Positions 54,931-64,000 are shown, counted from the stretch's first letter. The stretch: 64,000 bases of DNA from Sphingobium sp. D43FB (GCF_002312805.1 NZ_NMUA01000002.1:62001-126000); one strand, 5' to 3'. Numbers and translations are program-made. The notes: a model not told the origin generated them from the letters alone.

Positions 54931-55578
54931 TTAGCCCTGGGTCACGCTTTCCAGCACGGCGGCACGCAGTTCGGGGATGCCCATGCCTTTTTCCGCCGAC
55001 GTCGCGATGATGTCGGGATGGGCGGCGGGACGCTTGCGGATCGCGGCGGCCGTATCGACGAACACCTGTTCCAATTCGCTCGCCTTGATCTTGTCCGCCT
55101 TGGTCAGGATGATGCGGTAGCTGACCGCCGCGCCATCGAGCATGTCGAGCATGTCGGTATCGACATCCTTAATGCCATGGCGGCTGTCGATCAGGACCAG
55201 GGTGCGCTTGAGCGCGGCGCGACCGCGCAGATAGTCGTTCACCAGGAACTTCCATTTGCGCACGACGTCCTTGGGTGCCTTGGCATAGCCATAGCCCGGC
55301 ATGTCCACGAGGCGGAAGCGCAGCGGTTCGCCCACGTCGAAGAAGTTCAACTCCTGCGTGCGACCCGGCGTGTTCGACGTGCGCGCCAGCGTGTTGCGGT
55401 TGGTCAGCGCGTTGAGCAGCGAGGATTTGCCGACATTGGAGCGGCCCGCAAAGGCGACTTCGTTCACTGCCATGTCGGGCAGGAATTCCAGCGCGGGCGC
55501 GGATTTGAGGAAAGCGATCGGGCCGGAAAAGACCTTGCGCGCTTCTTCGATGATGTCGGGATCTTCCATATCAGTCAT
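54931..55578 (-). CDS. yihA: ribosome biogenesis GTPase YihA/YsxC (EngB)
   Basis: The protein has 215 residues. GTPase motifs are [14 protein letters not shown] (G1), [14 protein letters not shown] (G2), [13 protein letters not shown] (G3) and LTKADKI (G4). EngB/YihA helps large-subunit assembly. The start may be ATG 55578 or ATG 55569. It is the last gene of the yidC block, after a 150-base palindromic repeat. Between it and prfB (54818-54930) there is nothing recognised. Confidence 0.94.
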   Translation of the reverse strand: MTDMEDPDIIEEARKVFSGPIAFLKSAPALEFLPDMAVNEVAFAGRSNVGKSSLLNALTNRNTLARTSNTPGRTQELNFFDVGEPLRFRLVDMPGYGYAKAPKDVVRKWKFLVNDYLRGRAALKRTLVLIDSRHGIKDVDTDMLDMLDGAAVSYRIILTKADKIKASELEQVFVDTAAAIRKRPAAHPDIIATSAEKGMGIPELRAAVLESVTQG

Positions 55579-55585
55579 CTTTCAT

Positions 55586-55726
55586 TCCTCCCCTGCAAGG
55601 GGAGGGGGACCGGCGAAGCCGGTGGAGGGGGAGCGCCCCAAGCGCTAACGATGAAAGGGAAGCATGGACCGCCTGCCCCCTCCACCAGCCTTCGGCTGGC
55701 CCCCCTCCCCGTGCCGGGGAGGATAT
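55586..55726. repeat. large CCTCCCC-type palindromic repeat between yihA and yidC
   Basis: A 140-base element with ends cctcccctgcaaggggagg and ccctccccgtgccggggagg and inner hairpins (ccggcgaagccgg, cagccttcggctgg). It occupies the whole yihA-yidC gap, reaching the yidC stop. Confidence 0.85.
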
Positions 55727-57429
55727 CATTTTACGACCGCCACGCTGAGCGCAGGATGGCGTTTGTAGAGCCACCATTGTTGCGCCATCGACAGGCAGTT
55801 GTTGGTGATCCAGTAGACCAGCAGGCCCGCCGCGAAGGGGGCCATGATGAACATCATCATCCAGGGCATGATCGAGAAGATCTGCTGCTGCATCGGGTCC
55901 ATCTGGGCCGGGTTGAGCTTGAACTGCAACCACATCGAAATGCCGAGCAGCACCGCCAGCACACCGATCGCCAGGAAGGATGGCGGGGTGAAGGGCAGCA
56001 GGCCGAACAGGTTGAGGATATGCAGCGGATCGGGCGCGGACAGATCCTTGATCCACAACACGAAGGGCTGGTGGCGCATTTCGATCGTCAGCATCAGCAC
56101 TTTGTAGAGGGCGAAGAAGATTGGGATCTGGATGAAGATGGGCAGGCAGCCCGCGAGCGGGTTGACCTTTTCCGTCTTGTAGAGCGCCATCATCTCCTGC
56201 TGGAGCTTGGGCTTGTCGTCCTTATATTTCTCTTGCAGCAGCTTCATCTTGGGCTGCACCGCGCGCATCGCGGCCATGCTGGCGAACTGGCGCTGGGCGA
56301 CGGGGAACATCAGCGCGCGGACCACGAAGGTCAGGCAGATGATGGCGACGCCGAAATTGCCAAGCGTTTCGAACAGCCAGTGGAGCAGCGCGAAGATCGG
56401 CTGTTCAAACCAGTAGAACCAGCCCCAGTCGATCGCACGGTCGAACAGCTTCACGCCATCGCGCTCATAGGCCTGGAGCGTTTTGACTTCCTTGGCACCG
56501 ACGAACAGGCGCTGGGTCTGGGTGACAGCCTTGCCGGGCGCGAGCATGGTCGAGCCGAGCGCGACATCGGCCTGATACTGGGTGCCCGCCCCTTTGCGGA
56601 ACTGGCCCGCAAAGTCGGTATCCTTGCCAGGCACGAGCGCCGAGAGCCAATATTTGTCGGTGAAGCCGATCCAGCCACCCTTCGACTGAAACTCGCGGGT
56701 CGAGGGGCCTTCGTCGAGATCACTATAGTTGACGTCGTAATTAGCCGCGTTGTTGAACACGCCCATCGGCCCGATATGGATGGTCCAGGTGTCGGGATCC
56801 TTTGGCACGCCGGTACGGCTAATATAGCCATAGGGCTTCACGCCGACCGTGCCGGTGCCGCTGTTCGACACTTTCTGCGCGGCGGTGATCATGTAATTTT
56901 CATCGACCGACAGGCGGATTTCGAAGAGCTGGCCCGCACCATTGTTCCACGTCAGGGTGACGGGGCTGGTGGGCGTCAAGGCGCTGCCCTGCGCGGTCCA
57001 GACCGTATCCTTGTTCGGGGTCTTGAGCCCCTCCCCCTGCCAGCCGAAGCCAGCGAAATAGGCATCCTGCGTTCCGGCCGGGCTGTAGAGACGGACGTCG
57101 GCGGAATCCTTGGCGATCGTTTCCTTGTAGGTCGGCAGGACGATATCGTCGATGCGCGCGCCCTTGAGGTTGATCGAGCCAACCAGCTTGGGCGTGCGGA
57201 TGGGGACGCGCGGGCCTTCCTTCAGCACGACGGCGCGGTCGCGAATCGCGGCGGGGCTGTCGGCGGCCGGGTCCGCAGCGGGGTTGGCGACCGGGGTGGT
57301 CTTGCCCCCTTCGATCCGGGTGACGGGCGGATTGGCGGCCGGAAAGAAATAGCCCGATACATAGGGCCAGCCGAACAGGATCGCTGCGGTCAGCAAAACC
57401 GCGAGAATGATATTCTTCTTGTCGTCCAC
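55726..57429 (-). CDS. yidC: membrane protein insertase YidC
   Basis: The protein has 567 residues. N-terminal transmembrane anchor (about 6-26), large periplasmic domain, and five C-terminal helices with the conserved YidC core: FGVAIICLTFVVRALMFPVAQRQFASMAAM, KYKDDKPKLQQEMMALYKTEKVNPLAGCLPIFIQIPIFFALYKVL and MPWMMMFIMAPFAAGLLVYWITNNCLSMAQQWWL. Inserts membrane proteins alone or with SecYEG. It follows yidD and rnpA as in most Gram-negatives. Confidence 0.97.
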   Translation of the reverse strand: MDDKKNIILAVLLTAAILFGWPYVSGYFFPAANPPVTRIEGGKTTPVANPAADPAADSPAAIRDRAVVLKEGPRVPIRTPKLVGSINLKGARIDDIVLPTYKETIAKDSADVRLYSPAGTQDAYFAGFGWQGEGLKTPNKDTVWTAQGSALTPTSPVTLTWNNGAGQLFEIRLSVDENYMITAAQKVSNSGTGTVGVKPYGYISRTGVPKDPDTWTIHIGPMGVFNNAANYDVNYSDLDEGPSTREFQSKGGWIGFTDKYWLSALVPGKDTDFAGQFRKGAGTQYQADVALGSTMLAPGKAVTQTQRLFVGAKEVKTLQAYERDGVKLFDRAIDWGWFYWFEQPIFALLHWLFETLGNFGVAIICLTFVVRALMFPVAQRQFASMAAMRAVQPKMKLLQEKYKDDKPKLQQEMMALYKTEKVNPLAGCLPIFIQIPIFFALYKVLMLTIEMRHQPFVLWIKDLSAPDPLHILNLFGLLPFTPPSFLAIGVLAVLLGISMWLQFKLNPAQMDPMQQQIFSIMPWMMMFIMAPFAAGLLVYWITNNCLSMAQQWWLYKRHPALSVAVVK

Positions 57430-57461
57430 GCTATTCGGCTCCGCCGTCTCTTGTGTCTTTG

Positions 57462-57674
57462 TCAGGGAACCGGGTCATAGCCCGACCCGCCCCATGGGTG
57501 GCATCGCATTAGCCGCTTGCCCGCCAGCCAGCTACCCTTGATCGCGCCATATTTGCGGATCGCGAGAATCGCATATTCCGAGCAGGAGGGCGCGAAGCGG
57601 CAGGAGGGCGGCAGGATGCGCGAAGGGCCAAGCTGCCAGGCGCGCGCGATCAGGATGAGCAGGCGACCGATCAT
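57462..57674 (-). CDS. yidD: membrane protein insertion efficiency factor YidD
   Basis: A 70-residue YidD: hydrophobic N-terminus, then [49 protein letters not shown]. The cysteine pattern and CHP-GG-GYDPVP are the family's signature. It starts within rnpA (ATGA overlap at 57671-57674) and ends 32 bases before yidC, matching the conserved order. Confidence 0.95.
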   Translation of the reverse strand: MIGRLLILIARAWQLGPSRILPPSCRFAPSCSEYAILAIRKYGAIKGSWLAGKRLMRCHPWGGSGYDPVP

Positions 57675-58111
57675 GGGACTTTGCCCCTGTCCCCGCCGCT
57701 GCCACCGCCCTTGCCCCGGCCATGTCCCGTCCGCGCGCCATGGCGCGGCGGGCTATCGCCTGCTTGCGGCGCGCGCGCAATCTTGCCTAGCGCCTTTTGC
57801 AATTCGGTGCGCAGCAGGGTGAAATCGCGCTCGATCCCGCCATCGCGGCCAATCAGCACATGGTCTGCACCGGCAAAGCCATGGAGCGGCAGCAATTCGC
57901 GCGCGAGAACGCGAAAGCGGCGCTTCATCCGGTTACGGATGACGGCGCCGCCCACTTTTTTCGTGACCGTGATGCCAAAGCGCATCGCCGGATCGCCATC
58001 GGCCCGGTCGCGCACCAGCAGGACAAAGCCCGGCATGGGTGCACGCTTGCCGCGATTGGCCGCCAGAAAATCGGCCCGCTTGCCCATGATGGCAGGCGTA
58101 GCCGAAGGCAA
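57671..58111 (-). CDS. rnpA: ribonuclease P protein component
   Basis: RnpA is the protein subunit of RNase P (tRNA 5' processing). After a short leader the conserved [40 protein letters not shown] (the RNR box region with KKVG and RNRMKRR) and [10 protein letters not shown] are present. A Gly/Arg-rich tail (about 30 residues) is unusual. The frame extends to 58261 but overlaps rpmH on the same strand; TTG 58111 gives a natural N-terminus just after rpmH. ATG 58087 is possible. Confidence 0.88.
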   Translation of the reverse strand: MPSATPAIMGKRADFLAANRGKRAPMPGFVLLVRDRADGDPAMRFGITVTKKVGGAVIRNRMKRRFRVLARELLPLHGFAGADHVLIGRDGGIERDFTLLRTELQKALGKIARAPQAGDSPPRHGARTGHGRGKGGGSGGDRGKVP

Positions 58112-58119
58112 CCCTTCGA

Positions 58120-58254
58120 TCAGGCGCTCAGGCTCTTGCGACCGCGCGCACGACGGGCGCGGATGATGTTGCGGCCGCCGGGGGTCGCCATGCGGGCGCG
58201 ATAACCGTGACGGCGCTTCCGAACCAGATTGCTCGGCTGAAAAGTGCGCTTCAT
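58120..58254 (-). CDS. rpmH: 50S ribosomal protein L34
   Basis: A 44-codon gene too short for usual ORF lists. From ATG 58254 it reads [22 protein letters not shown], then [22 protein letters not shown] and TGA at 58120. This is an almost canonical L34. GAGGA lies seven bases upstream. It leads the rpmH-rnpA-yidD-yidC block. Confidence 0.98.
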   Translation of the reverse strand: MKRTFQPSNLVRKRRHGYRARMATPGGRNIIRARRARGRKSLSA

Positions 58255-58294
58255 CGTTCATTCCTCAAAAAACAACTAGAGAATCGGGCGTGAC

Positions 58295-58322
58295 AAAAAA
58301 GGGCCGCCAAAGCAGCGGCCGC
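58295..58322 (-). terminator. rho-independent terminator downstream of the DsbA-like gene
   Basis: On the minus strand GCGGCCGCTGCTTTGGCGGCC forms a GC-rich hairpin (arms GGCCGC/GCGGCC) followed by CTTTTTT. It is 74 bases after the DsbA-like stop and upstream of rpmH, separating the two transcripts. Confidence 0.75.
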
Positions 58323-58395
58323 AAGTCAGGGTGCGTCCGATAGGCAAAGGAGGGGTGGAAGTCAATGGCGGAGCGTGGCGCCCTTGGCGGTCGGA

Positions 58396-59163
58396 TTATT
58401 TCCCGCGCGCGGCGGCGACGCCGCTCTGGAGCGCATCATAGCCGACCGCGCCGTTCAACACCTGGCCACCGATCACAAAGGTCGGCGTGCCGCTGGCCTG
58501 CAATTTCTGGGCGAGCGCGATGTTGGACTGGATTTCGGCGTCATATTTGCTCGATGCGATGGCGGCTTCGGCGTCAGCCTTGCTGATCCCCGCCTTGCCC
58601 GCTGCAGCGATGATGCTGTCGCGCGTCACCCGGCCCGCGCCATACATGGCCTTGTGATAGGCCATATATTGGCCGCGTTCGGCGGCGAGCAACGACACCT
58701 TGGCCGCGTCGCTGCTTTCTTCCGACAGGATGGGGAGTTCGCGATAGACGACCTTCACCTTGGCATCGGCGGCGACCAGCTTGGCAAGGTCCGGCAGCGA
58801 GGCGCGACAATAGCCGCAAGCATAGTCGAAAAATTCGACCACGGTGACGTCGGCATTGGCCGCGCCTTCCCATGCCCCGGCATAGGGCTTTTCAAGCGCG
58901 GCGCGGTTGTCAGCGATGGTGGTCGACATCCGGTTGGCCTGCAATTTCTCGATCGCCTGCGGGATGATCTCCGGGTGATCGAGAATATAGTCATGGACGA
59001 TCTTCTCGATCGCTGCTTTATCCGTAGCGGCAACGGTCGCGGGTGCCTGCACGGCGAGCGCAGTGCCAGCGGCGGCCGCGATAAAGGCGATAGCGCCAAG
59101 AGTCATCTGGATCGTCCTGTTGGAAAGGGCCGCGCGAAAGCTGGGCCGGGGCTGGTCTGTCAT
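58396..59163 (-). CDS. DsbA-family thioredoxin-like protein
   Basis: A 255-residue protein with an N-terminal transmembrane or signal-anchor helix (about 18-38), an extra helical region, and a thioredoxin fold with the active-site CGYC (Cys116, Cys119) and cis-Pro in GTPTFVIGG. The domain layout, with a helical extension before the thioredoxin core, resembles the ScsC/Com1-like DsbA relatives. It probably forms or isomerises disulphides in the periplasm. Adjacent to an M48 protease, five bases apart. Confidence 0.88.
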   Translation of the reverse strand: MTDQPRPSFRAALSNRTIQMTLGAIAFIAAAAGTALAVQAPATVAATDKAAIEKIVHDYILDHPEIIPQAIEKLQANRMSTTIADNRAALEKPYAGAWEGAANADVTVVEFFDYACGYCRASLPDLAKLVAADAKVKVVYRELPILSEESSDAAKVSLLAAERGQYMAYHKAMYGAGRVTRDSIIAAAGKAGISKADAEAAIASSKYDAEIQSNIALAQKLQASGTPTFVIGGQVLNGAVGYDALQSGVAAARGK

Positions 59164-59165
59164 CT

Positions 59166-60533
59166 TTATCTTTTCTTCCGCTGCTGCTCGATCGCCGCGC
59201 GCGAGGTCATGGCGATATCCTGCGCCCGCAGATAGTCAACCGTGCCCTGCTGCAACCCCTGCATCGCGGCGTCGGCGCTGCGCAGCGCCATGGGATGCTG
59301 GCCCATCATCGCATAGCGTTCCGCCGTCGCGAGCGCGGCACGCGGCGTGTCACCACGGCGGGCATAGACCACGCCCAGCTGATACCAGGCGAAGGGATTT
59401 TCCCGGTCGCGCGCTACCGCAATGCGGAGCACATCTTCGGCTTCGGCGAAATTGGCCTCATCCTCGGTCGCGATCAGGGCGTGGGCAAGCAGGACGGAAA
59501 TCAACGGCTGGTTGGTGCGCTTGACCGCTTCGCGCAAGGGCGCGACCGCATCCTTGGGACGGCCGCTTTCGAGCAATATCTGGCCCTTGAGCTCCAGAAA
59601 ATAGGGGTCGTTCGGCGCAGCCGCGAGCAGCGCGTCGGCCTCGTACAAGGCGCGCTGCGGATAGGCGCTTTTGTGCCAGGCATAAGCCCTGGCATAATGG
59701 GCCGGAATCGACTGGTCGCTTTCGGGATATTTGATCAATGTCTGCGTCGGTTCGGACACGAAGCCAACGAGCTTGGCCTTGATGCGCTCGAACCGGGCTT
59801 CAAGCTGCGGGTCGACCGGCTTTTCCCATGCCGGGTCGACGGTATAGACTTCGCGCAGCACATTGATGCGCTCGCCCGACAGCGGATGGGTGCGGCCGTA
59901 GCTATTGTCCTGTGGGATCGCGAGGCGATATTCCTGATTTTGCAGCTTCTTGAAGAATTCGAGGCTGCCCTTGCCGCTGACCCCGGCGGCGCTCAGATAG
60001 CGCGCACCCGCCAGATCCGCCGAGCTTTCCTGGCCGCGGGAAAAGGCGAGGAACCGGCTCATCGCGGCCTGCTGGCCCAGGCCCATGATGCCCAGGCCCG
60101 CTTCCGCGCCGCCCGCGGCGATCGCCGCCGCGCCCAGCACGAGGCTAAGCAGGGTGACGCCGGTCGCCTCACGCATGCCCTCGCCGAAACGGACGATATG
60201 CCCGCCCTCAATATGGCCAAGCTCATGCGCGACCACGCCCTGCACCTGGTTCACATTGTCCGCCTGCGCGATCAGCCCGCTATGCACCCAGACATATTGG
60301 CCGCCCGCAACGAAGGCGTTAATTTCAGGGTCGTTGATGACCATGATCTCGACATTGCGCGGCTGCATGCCGGCCGCTTTGACCAGCGGGGCGGACATAT
60401 CCGCCATGAAGGCTTCGGTTTCAGCATCGCGCAAGATGCTTTGCGCCAGCGCGGGGCGCGCGACGCTGGTCAGCGCCAGGGCCGCGAGCGCGACGAGTTT
60501 CAACCGGCCCCGCATCAGCGGTGACCGTGGCAT
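59166..60533 (-). CDS. periplasmic M48 metalloprotease with TPR (BepA/YfgC-like)
   Basis: The protein has 455 residues from ATG 60533: signal peptide ending RPALA (about 30), M48 zinc protease domain with VVAHELGHIEGGH (HExxH at 103-107), then four or more tetratricopeptide-like repeats. BepA-type proteases act in outer-membrane assembly quality control. The frame extends to 60704, but MPRSPLMRGRLKLVALAALA gives the natural signal peptide; ATG 60515 is an alternative. It is adjacent to the DsbA-like gene; co-transcription is likely. Confidence 0.9.
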   Translation of the reverse strand: MPRSPLMRGRLKLVALAALALTSVARPALAQSILRDAETEAFMADMSAPLVKAAGMQPRNVEIMVINDPEINAFVAGGQYVWVHSGLIAQADNVNQVQGVVAHELGHIEGGHIVRFGEGMREATGVTLLSLVLGAAAIAAGGAEAGLGIMGLGQQAAMSRFLAFSRGQESSADLAGARYLSAAGVSGKGSLEFFKKLQNQEYRLAIPQDNSYGRTHPLSGERINVLREVYTVDPAWEKPVDPQLEARFERIKAKLVGFVSEPTQTLIKYPESDQSIPAHYARAYAWHKSAYPQRALYEADALLAAAPNDPYFLELKGQILLESGRPKDAVAPLREAVKRTNQPLISVLLAHALIATEDEANFAEAEDVLRIAVARDRENPFAWYQLGVVYARRGDTPRAALATAERYAMMGQHPMALRSADAAMQGLQQGTVDYLRAQDIAMTSRAAIEQQRKKR

Positions 60534-60679
60534 ATAGGAGAGCAGACCATCACCGCCGCGCGGTGCCATGGTCGCCCTGAACCGCGCGTGAAGCGGGGCG
60601 GAATGAAAAGCGCCGCTGCGCTCCGGTCGGGACCGGCAAGGCAGCGGCGCTTGTTCATGGCGGTGGCGTCCCGTCCGGC

Positions 60680-63355
60680 TTATTGGCCGAAGGTGCGCTG
60701 CCACCAGCCGCGACGGGGCGTGCCGTCTTCATTCTGACCGTCGTCACTCTGAGCTTCTGCCGCATCGCCATCAGCGACGACCGATTCGGCCACCGGTGCC
60801 GGTGTCGGTTCGACCGGAGCAGGTGCCTCAATCGCGGCGTCGGGTGCGGCATCCTGGGCCACGGCGTCCGCCTTCTTGCGGCGGGTGCGCTTGGGCTTGG
60901 CGGGGGCTTCGACGGCAGTCGGTGCTTCGGCCGCCGCAGCCGCTTCCGCTTCGATCTGCGCCTTGGTGCGGCGGGTGCGCTTGGGCTTGACCGGGGCTTC
61001 GACCGGCGCCTCCTCGGCGACAACCGCTTCGGCCGGGGCTTCGACGGTCTCTACGACCGCTTCGGCTTCAGCCTTGGGCTTGCGGGCACGGGGACGGCGG
61101 CGAGTCTTGGGGGCTTCCTCTGCAGGAGCCTCCTCGTCGGGCGCTTGCTCGACCGGCGCATCTTCCACGACCGGCTCGGCGTCGGCCGATTCGGTGGCTT
61201 CCGCGTTCACAGTCTCATCACCACCTTCGCGACGGCGACGACCACCACGACGACCACGACGACCGCGACGACGGGCGCCGCCTTCCTCTTCGGTACCATC
61301 ATTGGCTTCGATCGACTCGGCTTCGGCTTCACCCTCTGCGTCGGCATCGGCTTCGCTATCGCCTTCGACAGCGCCCTCGCCCTCGGCGGTGCCTTCGGTC
61401 TGGCCATCCTCACGCGGACCGCCACGACGGCGACGACGGCGGCGACGGCGGCGACCGCCTTCGCGATCCTCGCCCCGTTCGGCGCGATCGGCGGCTTCGG
61501 CCGGCGTTTCGGGCTCTTCGGCCTCCTCTTCCTCGGCCTCCGCTTCTTCCTCTTCCTCGATGACGTCGAAATCCTCGTCGTCTTCGGGAAGCGGCGCGTA
61601 GCTTACGACGCGCTCAGGGCGCGGGCCGCTGGCCTCGACCGACATGCGCGCACCCTCGACTTCGCCATCGGGCAAGATTTCGATCCGCACGCCATAGCGC
61701 TGCTCGATCTCGTCCAGTTCGCGACGCTTGTTGTTGAGGACGTAGAAGGCTGCTTCCTGGCTGGCGCGCAGGGTGATGCAGTTGCCGCGACCACGGGCCG
61801 CTTCTTCTTCCAACATGCGCAACGCCGACAGGCCCGCAGACGAGGCGGTGCGGACAAGACCGGTGCCTTCGCAATGCGGGCATTGGCGGGTCGAGGCTTC
61901 CAGCACGCCGGTGCGCAGGCGCTGACGGCTCATTTCCATGAGGCCGAAGCCCGAAATGCGGCCGACCTGGATGCGGGCGCGATCATCGCGCAGCGCTTCC
62001 TTCATCGCCTTCTCGACCTTACGGATGTTGGAGTTATTCTCCATGTCGATAAAGTCGATGACGACGAGGCCCGCCATGTCGCGCAGGCGCAACTGGCGCG
62101 CAATTTCGCGCGCGGCTTCCAGGTTGGTGGCGACGGCGGTCTGTTCGATGCCATGTTCACGGGTCGAGCGGCCGGAGTTGATGTCGATCGACACCAAGGC
62201 TTCGGTCGGGTTGATGACCAGATAGCCACCCGATTTCAGTTGCACGACCGGGTTGTACATGGCGGCCAGCTGATCTTCGACGCTGGCGCGCTGGAACAGC
62301 GATACCGGGTCGGCATATTGCTTCACGCGACGCACATGGCTCGGCATCAGCAGGCGCATGAAATCCTTAGCGGCGCGATAGCCTTCCTCGCCCTCGACGA
62401 TGACTTCTTCGATATCCTTATTGTAGATATCGCGGATCGCCCGCTTGATGAGGTCACTGTCATTGTGGATCAGTTCAGGCGCAGCGGCCTGCAGCGTCTT
62501 TTCGCGAATCTCGTCCCACAGGCGGGCGAGATAGTCGAAGTCGCGCTTGATTTCCGGCTTGGTGCGCTGAAGCCCGGCGGTGCGGACGATGCAGCCCATG
62601 GACGACGGCAGCGCCATTTCGGCGATGATCGTCTTCAGCCGCTTGCGGTCGGCCGCGTTGCTGATCTTGCGCGAAATACCGCCGCCATGGCTGGTGTTCG
62701 GCATCAGCACGCAATAGCGACCGGCGAGCGACAAATAGGTGGTCAGCGCCGCGCCCTTATTGCCGCGCTCTTCCTTGACGACCTGGACCAGCAGCACCTG
62801 GCGGCGCTTGATGACGTCCTGAATCTTGTAGCGGCGGCGCAGCGCCATGCGCTTGCGGCGCAGTTCCTCGGCGGCATCATCGCCGGGCTTGCCGCGACGG
62901 CCCCGGTTCGGACGACCGCCTTCGGACGCCTCGCCCTCGGCCGCTTCGCCTTCGGGTGCGCTATCTTCATCATCGTCATGATGATGCGTCGCTTCGACGA
63001 TCTCGACGCCCTCGCCATCCTCGTCCTCATCGTCGAAGTCGGCGCGCAACGCGGCCTCTTCTTCGGCATGCTCGCGCTCTTCGCGCAGCAGGGCTTCGCG
63101 ATCTTCGCGCGGGATCTGATAATAGTCGGGGTGGATTTCGCTGAAAGCGAGGAAGCCGTGGCGGTTGCCGCCATAATCGACAAAGGCCGCCTGGAGCGAG
63201 GGTTCGACCCGCGTCACCTTGGCCAGATAGATATTGCCCTTGAGCTGCTTGTGCTCGGAGGATTCGAAGTCGAATTCTTCGATCCGGTTACCTTTGACGA
63301 CCGCGACACGGGTTTCTTCCCGGTGGCGCGCGTCGATCAGCATACGCATTGTCAT
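60680..63355 (-). CDS. rne: ribonuclease E
   Basis: The protein has 891 residues. The N-terminal catalytic half has the S1 domain (YLAKVTRVEPSLQAAFVDYGGNRHGFLAFSEI), interrupted from about 95 to 180 by an acidic Glu/Asp/Gly insertion as in other alphaproteobacteria, the 5'-sensor, DNase-I-like region and the zinc-link CPHC. From about 560 on, low-complexity acidic, Arg-rich and Pro/Ala/Glu tracts form the degradosome scaffold. It is the RNA-decay and rRNA-processing endonuclease. The start at 63355 precedes a long untranslated upstream region. Confidence 0.96.
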   Translation of the reverse strand: MTMRMLIDARHREETRVAVVKGNRIEEFDFESSEHKQLKGNIYLAKVTRVEPSLQAAFVDYGGNRHGFLAFSEIHPDYYQIPREDREALLREEREHAEEEAALRADFDDEDEDGEGVEIVEATHHHDDDEDSAPEGEAAEGEASEGGRPNRGRRGKPGDDAAEELRRKRMALRRRYKIQDVIKRRQVLLVQVVKEERGNKGAALTTYLSLAGRYCVLMPNTSHGGGISRKISNAADRKRLKTIIAEMALPSSMGCIVRTAGLQRTKPEIKRDFDYLARLWDEIREKTLQAAAPELIHNDSDLIKRAIRDIYNKDIEEVIVEGEEGYRAAKDFMRLLMPSHVRRVKQYADPVSLFQRASVEDQLAAMYNPVVQLKSGGYLVINPTEALVSIDINSGRSTREHGIEQTAVATNLEAAREIARQLRLRDMAGLVVIDFIDMENNSNIRKVEKAMKEALRDDRARIQVGRISGFGLMEMSRQRLRTGVLEASTRQCPHCEGTGLVRTASSAGLSALRMLEEEAARGRGNCITLRASQEAAFYVLNNKRRELDEIEQRYGVRIEILPDGEVEGARMSVEASGPRPERVVSYAPLPEDDEDFDVIEEEEEAEAEEEEAEEPETPAEAADRAERGEDREGGRRRRRRRRRRGGPREDGQTEGTAEGEGAVEGDSEADADAEGEAEAESIEANDGTEEEGGARRRGRRGRRGGRRRREGGDETVNAEATESADAEPVVEDAPVEQAPDEEAPAEEAPKTRRRPRARKPKAEAEAVVETVEAPAEAVVAEEAPVEAPVKPKRTRRTKAQIEAEAAAAAEAPTAVEAPAKPKRTRRKKADAVAQDAAPDAAIEAPAPVEPTPAPVAESVVADGDAAEAQSDDGQNEDGTPRRGWWQRTFGQ

Positions 63356-63881
63356 TTATGATTCTCCGGCGATGGCGGTCGACGGCGCTGGGCCGGGCCA
63401 CCATGCGATAGTGAAGGGACGGCCGCCTGCGCGCCGGTAAGGGCGCGGATGTCGGCATCGTCCGGGTTAGATGGAAAAACTGCGCGTCTGCTGCGTCGGC
63501 AGGGCCGGACATGGCGCCGGGCCGAACCAACCACGCCGCGACGCCCGTTGCCGGGGTCAGCGTGGATGGAAATTCATGCCTCATGCAGCGTCAACCTGTT
63601 CATAACATCGGCGCGGCGGCGCGGATCGCGCCAACCTGCCGTCTTCTTGGGCCTGCGCCGCGCCGTATGGAAAAGACGGACATTGCAGGAATGTGAATGG
63701 GTAGCAGCCAAAGCGGTAGGGAGCAACGGTTGCAGGAAATATTATGTCGCGGACACCCTCCGCCACGCCCCTTCTGCCGCTTCATGCTGAAAATGCTGTT
63801 AACTCTCTCATTTTACCGAATCCAAGGCGGCGATGCTTAATCCGGTCTTTAGCGTGGGGACGCTGGACGGATGTAAACAGC
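63356..63881. other. 526-base divergent upstream region of rne
   Basis: No coding frame is convincing. The segment closest to rne is GC-rich and hairpin-prone (gcgcgccggtaagggcgcg), as expected if rne has a long leader for autoregulation (known for E. coli rne; inferred here). An A/T-richer section at about 63786-63826 (gctgttaactctctcattttaccgaat) may hold promoters for one or both genes. Confidence 0.5.
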
Positions 63882-64000
63882 ATGAAATTTGGCTGGACGG
63901 CTGACTGGGCTGCGTTGCACAAGCGGTACATGTTTCTGAGCCTTGCCCTGGCAAGCACGATCGCCCTGTCGGTTCCCGGCAGCGCCGGTGGTATTTCCGG
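63882..64000 (+). CDS. start of an exported protein, possibly N-acetylmuramoyl-L-alanine amidase (partial)
   Basis: From ATG 63882 a frame with no stop runs off the window. It encodes a basic, Trp-containing start (MKFGWTADWAALHKRY) and a hydrophobic signal-like segment (MFLSLALASTIALSVPGSAG). An amidase gene divergent from rne is common in alphaproteobacteria, so AmiC-type amidase is a guess from position only. Confidence 0.5.
   Translation, partial: MKFGWTADWAALHKRYMFLSLALASTIALSVPGSAGGIS

Noticed and set aside
7090..55726. Dispersed repeats as a possible CRISPR array
   Set aside because: The copies are single, palindromic, far apart and without regularly spaced spacers; no cas gene is present.
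54883..57480. 865-codon frame antisense to yihA and yidC
   Set aside because: It spans two genes and a palindromic repeat, with no recognisable domain.
60683..63361. 892-codon frame antisense to rne
   Set aside because: It mirrors the rne coding sequence; its amino acid make-up reflects codon bias in a GC-rich gene with Glu/Arg tracts and shows no domain.

Overview
The window is high-GC alphaproteobacterial chromosome, most likely from a sphingomonad (Sphingomonadaceae; Sphingobium or Sphingomonas type). The basis is inference from gene content and order (hdaA-ppk1-ppx next to purMN, an RNase E with an acidic insertion inside its S1 domain, rpmH-rnpA-yidD-yidC-yihA, FixLJ and FnrL with a cbb3 oxidase), the prevailing GTG/ATG starts with ATGA overlaps, and three families of short palindromic intergenic repeats. 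There is one tRNA (Tyr), no rRNA and no CRISPR array. The only clear mobile element is an IS630-family insertion sequence.

Layout. 0-3 kb: 3' part of an exported TPR-CHAT protein. 3-11.7 kb: a complete minus-strand microaerobic respiration locus, ccoNOQP followed by ccoGHIS, preceded by an Fe-S type fnrL and by a perfect FNR box. Two of its genes (ccoS, ccoQ) are under 60 codons. 11.9-17.5 kb: polyphosphate metabolism (ppk1, ppx), the DnaA regulator hdaA and an envelope protein of unknown role. 17.7-19.9 kb: purM and a purN carrying an extra YjbR-like domain. 20-22 kb: a DUF5063-like gene split by the IS630 element. 22-25.7 kb: fixJ, fixL (haem-PAS oxygen sensor), a universal stress protein, a small unknown protein and a GNAT acetyltransferase, which looks like a second oxygen-linked cluster. 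25.7-40.8 kb: mixed housekeeping and signalling genes (ABC-F protein, two GGDEF proteins, SMR transporter, tRNA-Tyr, rlmB, ferredoxin, AlkA-type glycosylase, an HWE kinase/response-regulator pair, murA, a Crp/Fnr regulator, HNH nuclease, gluQ, a HIG1-like protein, cobalamin adenosyltransferase). 40.8-43.1 kb: egtB-egtD (ergothioneine). 43.2-54.8 kb: DUF1176 protein, CNT and MFS transporters, an intradiol-dioxygenase-like lipoprotein, typA, a telA/xpaC-like pair, a PilZ protein, a lipoprotein methyltransferase and prfB. 54.9-63.4 kb: the yihA/yidC/yidD/rnpA/rpmH block, a DsbA-like protein, an M48 protease and rne. The window ends in the first codons of a divergent exported protein.

How the parts fit. 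Oxygen sensing and low-oxygen respiration dominate: FnrL with its box upstream of ccoN, the FixLJ two-component system, and Usp/GNAT neighbours. Cyclic-di-GMP signalling is represented by two GGDEF proteins with intact I-sites and one PilZ receptor. Stress physiology (polyphosphate, ergothioneine, TelA, TypA) is also well represented.

No single region is unmistakably a new system. The most intriguing items are the exported TPR-CHAT protein, a methyltransferase with a lipobox, the PurN-YjbR fusion, a palindromic repeat inserted in frame in gluQ, and repeats whose ends form or abut the Shine-Dalgarno sequences of downstream genes.
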